DNA of 31,353 nucleotides, from IMG/VR virus record IMGVR_UViG_3300045256_000087, positions 1 through 31,353 of that record, one strand, 5' to 3'. This document shows positions 27,067-31,353 of this stretch, one piece after another (position 1 is the first letter of the stretch; each line of letters opens with the position of its first letter). The position numbers were made by a program, and so were the translations under genes. Origin of the DNA: a virus. Below the pieces are notes generated by a model. The model was not told where the DNA came from. It ran no database searches and saw only the letters and a program-made list of their open reading frames with translations.

Positions 27067-27114
27067 ATAAGTATCGCAGTGAGCGCAGCGTTGTAGCATA
27101 CATGGAGTATCGTT

Positions 27115-27516
27115 ATGGATGTTTCGGTTGACAAATTGTCACAACTTATGGCTCATCAGACAGCCGAATTCAACAATGAGTTCATAAAAGAATATTTGGC
27201 TGCTTTAGAACGGGGTAAGGAAGTTTTTGCCCAACGCAGTAGCGAAGGACGGAATAAATTCCTGGGGCCTATTTCTATGGCACCGTTCGGCATGATGAGC
27301 TGGGTTACTATTATCTACCAAAAGACCCTTCGCCTGGTGGGCAATGTCCTCGCTGATAATATGGTGAAAGCAGTAGAAGAGTGCGAGGACATTATCAACT
27401 ATTGTGCGATGGCGATTGCGTGGCGCAAGATGCAAGACAAATACCAATCCGACCCTGGTCCAGGGTTCGCAACAGATGTAACAGAGATGTTGCAAAAATA
27501 TGGAGGGCAGAAATGA
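27115..27516 (+). CDS. DUF1599/Nmad1-like protein (133 aa)
   Basis: GGAG precedes ATG 27115. The pattern R-x-K-F-L-G then M-M-S-W-V-T-I-I-Y-Q-K-T-L-R-L (about 61-75) and V-E-E-C-E-D-I-I-N-Y-C-A-M-A (87-100) resembles DUF1599, also called nucleotide modification associated domain 1, where a D-x-x-N-Y-A motif is common. The gene sits between queC and dpdA with an ATGA overlap to the latter, which supports a role in nucleotide or base modification. Its reaction is unknown. The match is by eye and could be wrong. Confidence 0.45.
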   Translation: MDVSVDKLSQLMAHQTAEFNNEFIKEYLAALERGKEVFAQRSSEGRNKFLGPISMAPFGMMSWVTIIYQKTLRLVGNVLADNMVKAVEECEDIINYCAMAIAWRKMQDKYQSDPGPGFATDVTEMLQKYGGQK

Positions 27517-28361
27517 CTTACCCAATTCTCATTCCCCCGATTGCTCACATGGATATCCTTTACCGCGAGCCGATGGTTATGCTATTGGCACATATGTTTG
27601 AAGACCCGATCTATTCGGCCAAGGCAGCTTTAATTCGTCCCAAAAATAAACGTTGTCATATCATTTTAGATAACGGGGCGCACGAGTTGGGAGCCAGCAT
27701 TGCCATAACCAATATTCTCGAAATAGCTAAGAACGTGGATGCTAACGAGATTATTTTGCCCGACGTAATTAAAAACTGTGAAGCCACTGTCCTCGCATCA
27801 ATAGATGGTGCTGAGGCTGTCTGTGACTTCTGGTATCTGACCAACTGGAAGCCTTCGCACCTTATGGTCGTCCCGCAGGGTTCTACTCCCGCTGAATGGG
27901 AATATTGTCTCCGGACGCTTATTACTAAAGTGACTCAAGTATTCCAGCGGCGTCACGTGGAACCGTGTGAAATTGTTATCGGTGTACCCAAGCATTTTGA
28001 GTTTTTTAATGGCGGGCGATTAGCCCTTCTGCAAAGCATGGTCTATAGGTTCCATATGCAAGGGCATCAGGTTCACTGTCTTGGTATTGAAAGCAACTTG
28101 TTTGACTATCAGATCATCGGGGACAAATGCACTTGGGTCCGCAGCACCGATTCCGCCAAACCATTCCGTTACACTATTGCCGGCTGGGATTTATCCACAG
28201 GGCACCTGCCCCCTAATAAATATGGTGACCAGGAGGATTACTTCCACCTACATGTGCCCGATAACGCGTTAAACCTAATGGCCCGAAATGAGATGGTCTA
28301 TCGTGCCGTAGTAGGCGGCGTATGGAGTGGCGGATATGCGTATAGTAATCATAGTCGATAA
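27513..28361 (+). CDS. dpdA: DpdA-like DNA 7-deazaguanine transglycosylase
   Basis: Related to tRNA-guanine transglycosylases; phage DpdA inserts 7-deazaguanine bases into DNA. I-I-L-D-N-G-A-H-E-L-G (Asp53) and I-I-L-P-D-V (Asp84) correspond to catalytic and substrate-binding Asp regions, followed by V-V-P-Q-G, I-G-V-P-K, L-G-I-E-S-N and R-S-T-D-S-A, the order expected for this family. 282 aa from ATG 27513; an upstream in-frame stretch from 27381 overlaps the previous gene and is rejected. The zinc site of tRNA enzymes is absent, as in DpdA. It stands directly after the preQ0 genes. Confidence 0.82.
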   Translation: MTYPILIPPIAHMDILYREPMVMLLAHMFEDPIYSAKAALIRPKNKRCHIILDNGAHELGASIAITNILEIAKNVDANEIILPDVIKNCEATVLASIDGAEAVCDFWYLTNWKPSHLMVVPQGSTPAEWEYCLRTLITKVTQVFQRRHVEPCEIVIGVPKHFEFFNGGRLALLQSMVYRFHMQGHQVHCLGIESNLFDYQIIGDKCTWVRSTDSAKPFRYTIAGWDLSTGHLPPNKYGDQEDYFHLHVPDNALNLMARNEMVYRAVVGGVWSGGYAYSNHSR

Positions 28362-30864
28362 CCCGTCTATCGAAGACTACAATAACAAGGTAGTCATCCA
28401 AGGGACTCGCAAAGAGATGGTGCTCAAGTCAATTGAGCACGCCCTCAATGCCACATTTAACTATCAGTCATCTCAAGTTAAGCCCGAGCTGCACTGGGTA
28501 GCTGCGTGTAAAGAGCCATTGCCCCCAGGCAAGGAACCGACCAAGCTGCAATGGCATCCCTACCGCCATAACCTAGTCCAGGAGGTTCTCGCCCTACAAC
28601 CCGACAAGGTACTATGTTTGGGAGCTATTGCTTTGTCAGCTTGGTGCGTCGCTCCGGATAAGCTGCCTATAACTAAATGGCGGGGCGGTGGGATGTGCGT
28701 AAATGGGGTATTTACGGTAGCTACGTATCGGCCGCTTATGATTGTTCAAAACCCGGATCACTTCCGCGACTTCCACGGGGATATCCGTAAGTTGATAGAG
28801 CAAGATAGCCCTAAGCCTTCTAAGCCATTTAAGGTTATAACTGCCGATAATTTTGCAACATTGCATCAGGTGCTTAAAAAGATTGGCGAAAAGACCGAAG
28901 TTGTATGTGACTTAGAAACATACAGCATTTCTACCGATGAATACGTTGCAGCTAACTATAAGGCTTATCAGGAAGATTATGATGCCGCATCAAAGTTAGG
29001 TTTGATGAAGGCTAAGCAGGTCGAATCAAAATGGTTGGCCAAGGTTGAAGAAACATTCAAAGATGCGCTCGATCCGGTTGCCGGCCGGATCGAGTCATTG
29101 GGTCTCGGGTATCGTAACGAAGCTGGTGTCTTTCTTAGTATTATTATACCCAGAACCATGCTAGAAAAGAACGCTACCCACGAGATGTTGGGTCAAATGT
29201 TCGGTTCATTTCAGGGAACTTTAGTTTTCCATAATGCTAAATTTGACTTGAAATTTCTCCAGGCGTATCTGGGCAAGCCTCTTACTTGCAAAATAGCCGA
29301 TACCATGATTATGCACTATGCCCTGGATGAGAGACCCATCGGCTCATTTGCAGTTCACGGCTTGAAGCTTCTTAGTCGCCGCTATTACGATGCCGACGCG
29401 TACGAAATCGAGTTTAAAGTGTTTTATTCAAAACCTTTTCCCGACCGCGATTATCGAGCCTTATTTTACTACCAATCCAAAGACTTGTTGTACACTTATG
29501 ACTTGTACTTTGACTTGATGCAGGAGCTCGAAAAATGCGAGTCACCCAAGCTTAAAAAGGTTACTTTTAACCTGATGATGCCGGCGACGCATGCCCTCGC
29601 GGAGATTGAGTATCGTGGCGTATTGATAGATGCACCTCATTTGCAAGAACATTCGGAGCGACTAAAGAAATGGGAGGATGAGGTTGTCAAAGAGATTCAA
29701 GAACGTTTCACCGGCCCGGATTTCACGCCGCACTCACCCAAACAAGTAGTCGAGTTTCTTTGGGACCGATGGCGCCTCAAGACCGAAGCTCATGGCAAAC
29801 ATGACATGGGCTTTATGGGTAATGATGACTCCGCTGGTGCCGGAAAAGATGTTCTCATCGACTTACAATCGCGCGTGACAGGCGACCCTTATGATTTTAT
29901 TGACCTGGTGTTGAAGGCCCGGAAGATTCACAAGTTCGATATAACTTACTTCCAAGGACTCCTTGATGCCCGCGGCGACGATGACCGCATCCGTACCCAA
30001 CTCAATATTGCGGGCACTGCTACGGGCCGATTATCGTCAAGCAAGCCTATCAATTTACAGAATATTCCGGCTCGGCAGAACTGGCTAGACCCAACAGGTG
30101 GCTTAGTCCGTAATGCCTTTATTGCGGGTCCGGGCAATGTATTGATTCAACGTGACTTTGCCCAGCTGGAACTTCGCACCGTGGCTTTCTTAGCTCAAGA
30201 TGAAAAGATGGCAGCAACATTTAGGGACGGTGTAGACATTCACCGCCTTGTCGCGAGTCAGATTTTTAATAAGCCCCAAGAGCAAGTCACTAAAGAAGAG
30301 CGCCATTTAGCCAAGTCCATTGTGTTCGGTATCGTGTACGGACGCGGCGCCAAGACTCTCGCCGAAGGGTTCGAAATGGACGCTTATGTTGCCGCTGGTG
30401 GTAAACGCTTAACGGTAGCCGAAGCCCAAGGTTTTATCGACGTATTCTTGGATACTTTTCCGCAAATGAAAAAGTGGATGTACAGTATCCAGGCATCGAC
30501 CCTAAAGAACCAGTTCAGCGAGTCTCTATTCGGCCGTCGGAGACGTTGGCCTTTACGTCTAGGAACACCGCAGCAAAACGGGGAAATCAAACGGGCCGCA
30601 GTTAATACTCCGGTTCAATCTATGGCTTCTGATCTTTGTCTCCGAGCCTTGGTTGAATTGCACCGTACTCTCCCCGAAGGCGCTTACGTTTGCTTCTCGG
30701 TCCATGATAGTATTATTGTGGAATGCCGAGAAGACCTGGTATCCGATGTCCTAGAGCAGATGCGTATATCGATGGAAGTCAACCACGGTTTAGGTGACTT
30801 TATCCCCTTCGCAACTTCCGCTGAAGTTGGTCCTCGATGGGGTTCTCTCAAGGAGGTTAAATAA
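28336..30864 (+). CDS. family A DNA polymerase with 3'-5' exonuclease and UDG-like N-terminus
   Basis: 842 aa from ATG 28336 (GGAG 9 nt before); GTG 28327 is an alternative. Residues 1-155 look like part of a uracil-DNA glycosylase-like fold (L-Q-P-D-K-V-L-C-L-G-A-I-A, T-Y-R-P). The exonuclease has C-D-L-E-T-Y (about 191-196), F-H-N-A-K-F-D and Y-x-x-x-D-L-L-Y. The polymerase has T-G-R-L-S-S-S, motif A Q-R-D-F-A-Q-L-E-L-R, motif B R-H-L-A-K-S-I-V-F-G-I-V-Y-G and motif C F-S-V-H-D-S-I. All catalytic residues are present. This is the replicative polymerase of the phage. It overlaps dpdA by 26 nt. Confidence 0.92.
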   Translation: MRIVIIVDNPSIEDYNNKVVIQGTRKEMVLKSIEHALNATFNYQSSQVKPELHWVAACKEPLPPGKEPTKLQWHPYRHNLVQEVLALQPDKVLCLGAIALSAWCVAPDKLPITKWRGGGMCVNGVFTVATYRPLMIVQNPDHFRDFHGDIRKLIEQDSPKPSKPFKVITADNFATLHQVLKKIGEKTEVVCDLETYSISTDEYVAANYKAYQEDYDAASKLGLMKAKQVESKWLAKVEETFKDALDPVAGRIESLGLGYRNEAGVFLSIIIPRTMLEKNATHEMLGQMFGSFQGTLVFHNAKFDLKFLQAYLGKPLTCKIADTMIMHYALDERPIGSFAVHGLKLLSRRYYDADAYEIEFKVFYSKPFPDRDYRALFYYQSKDLLYTYDLYFDLMQELEKCESPKLKKVTFNLMMPATHALAEIEYRGVLIDAPHLQEHSERLKKWEDEVVKEIQERFTGPDFTPHSPKQVVEFLWDRWRLKTEAHGKHDMGFMGNDDSAGAGKDVLIDLQSRVTGDPYDFIDLVLKARKIHKFDITYFQGLLDARGDDDRIRTQLNIAGTATGRLSSSKPINLQNIPARQNWLDPTGGLVRNAFIAGPGNVLIQRDFAQLELRTVAFLAQDEKMAATFRDGVDIHRLVASQIFNKPQEQVTKEERHLAKSIVFGIVYGRGAKTLAEGFEMDAYVAAGGKRLTVAEAQGFIDVFLDTFPQMKKWMYSIQASTLKNQFSESLFGRRRRWPLRLGTPQQNGEIKRAAVNTPVQSMASDLCLRALVELHRTLPEGAYVCFSVHDSIIVECREDLVSDVLEQMRISMEVNHGLGDFIPFATSAEVGPRWGSLKEVK

Positions 30865-31349
30865 TGTTAGGCGGCAATGAACTAGACACAGTTGCCGCCG
30901 TAATAATAGTTATCGTAGGGATATCCACAACAATCTGGGTATCCCTAGCCTTATGTAGATTATACTTTAAGGCCCGTAAGTTATATCGCAGATATTTCTC
31001 ATCACATAGCTCTCGCTCGCAAGCTAAATCATCGAATGTTAAACGTAAACCCTTTCAGCGGAGAGAGCGGCCAGTATCCGATTTAAACGTTCAAAAGCAA
31101 TTAGAACGTGGTAAAGCATATCATGCCAAAGGGAGCTTTACCTTAGAACAATTTAAACGTAAATGTGCCAAATATCACTGGAAATGCGCTTATTGTGACA
31201 CACAGTTGAATGAGTTGACTGTAACTATAGAACACGTAGTACCACTTTCTCGGGGTGGTACTAACAATATCGACAACTTGGTACCTGCTTGTAGTAAGTG
31301 CAATAACTCAAAAGGCGCGAAACTATTAAGCGAGTGGCGACGTAGTTAG
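30864..31349 (+). CDS. HNH endonuclease with N-terminal membrane helix (161 aa)
   Basis: ATG 30864 overlaps the polymerase stop (TAATG), behind AAGGAGG. Residues 9-31 form a clear transmembrane helix (V-I-I-V-I-V-G-I near its start), then a basic linker, then an HNH domain: C-A-Y-C (108-111), I-E-H-V-V-P-L-S-R-G-G (122-132), N-N-I-D-N-L-V-P-A-C-S-K-C-N-N-S-K-G (134-151). The zinc Cys and the H-V-x-P, N-L and N-N residues fit an active metal-dependent nuclease. A free-standing HNH next to a DNA polymerase is often a homing endonuclease; a membrane anchor is unusual. Confidence 0.85.
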   Translation: MLGGNELDTVAAVIIVIVGISTTIWVSLALCRLYFKARKLYRRYFSSHSSRSQAKSSNVKRKPFQRRERPVSDLNVQKQLERGKAYHAKGSFTLEQFKRKCAKYHWKCAYCDTQLNELTVTIEHVVPLSRGGTNNIDNLVPACSKCNNSKGAKLLSEWRRS

Positions 31350-31353
31350 GATT

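Noticed and set aside
1-31353. Global reassignment of TAG to glutamine
   Set aside because: TAG ends several genes directly at terminators or hairpins (for example 3962, 4314, 4577, 5473), one candidate case is TAA, and no tRNA with a CTA anticodon was found in the window.

Overview
The window looks like the early and replication region of a tailed double-stranded DNA bacteriophage, or of a prophage derived from one. The genes are tightly packed, all on the plus strand, and often overlap by ATGA, TGATG or TAATG junctions. Many are short proteins with no recognisable family. The recognisable set is phage replication and recombination machinery plus nucleotide modification. No virion, packaging, lysis or integrase gene was recognised, and the host cannot be named from the sequence. 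Promoters are bacterial sigma70-type and ribosome binding sites are strong AGGAGG types.

Left part (1-14.5 kb): short transcription units, most behind a promoter of one style (TTGCCT or close, a spacer of exactly 17 bp, TATAAT), several starting with a hairpin at the transcript 5' end. It encodes zinc-ribbon and Cys-rich small proteins, an XRE-type regulator, three members of a paralogous family sharing a PNF[RT]Y motif, an RNase H-like protein split by a frameshift, two adjacent proteins with LAGLIDADG-like repeats that lack the catalytic acid, two small membrane proteins, two aberrant tRNA-like genes and a DUF932-like protein. It also holds a repeat-rich gene-free island (about 4.6-5.15 kb) with a G-quadruplex-capable tract, and a 29-bp perfect inverted repeat (5961-6021).

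Several small genes here carry one apparent lesion each: in-frame TAG or TAA at a plausible glutamine position, lost ATG starts, a 16-bp tandem repeat expansion, a +1 frameshift, and an IS200/IS605 insertion (14646-16250, tnpA plus tnpB) whose removal restores a 114-aa reading frame. This may be decay under relaxed selection, or partly recoding; the sequence alone does not decide.

Right part (16.5-31.35 kb): intact and continuous. It encodes a SNF2-type helicase, a RuvC-like nuclease, a HARP-like accessory protein, a DUF2786/DUF7168-like protein, a PD-(D/E)XK nuclease with an Fe-S type Cys set, a Sak4-like ATPase, a DUF669 protein, then queD, queE, folE, a stand-alone class II glutamine amidotransferase and queC. 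After a new promoter come a DUF1599/Nmad1-like gene, a dpdA-like transglycosylase, a family A DNA polymerase with a UDG-like N-terminus, and an HNH protein with an N-terminal membrane helix. FolE, QueD, QueE and QueC make preQ0 from GTP, DpdA would exchange it for guanine in DNA, and the amidotransferase suggests further amidation to an archaeosine-type base (dG+), probably as protection against host nucleases.
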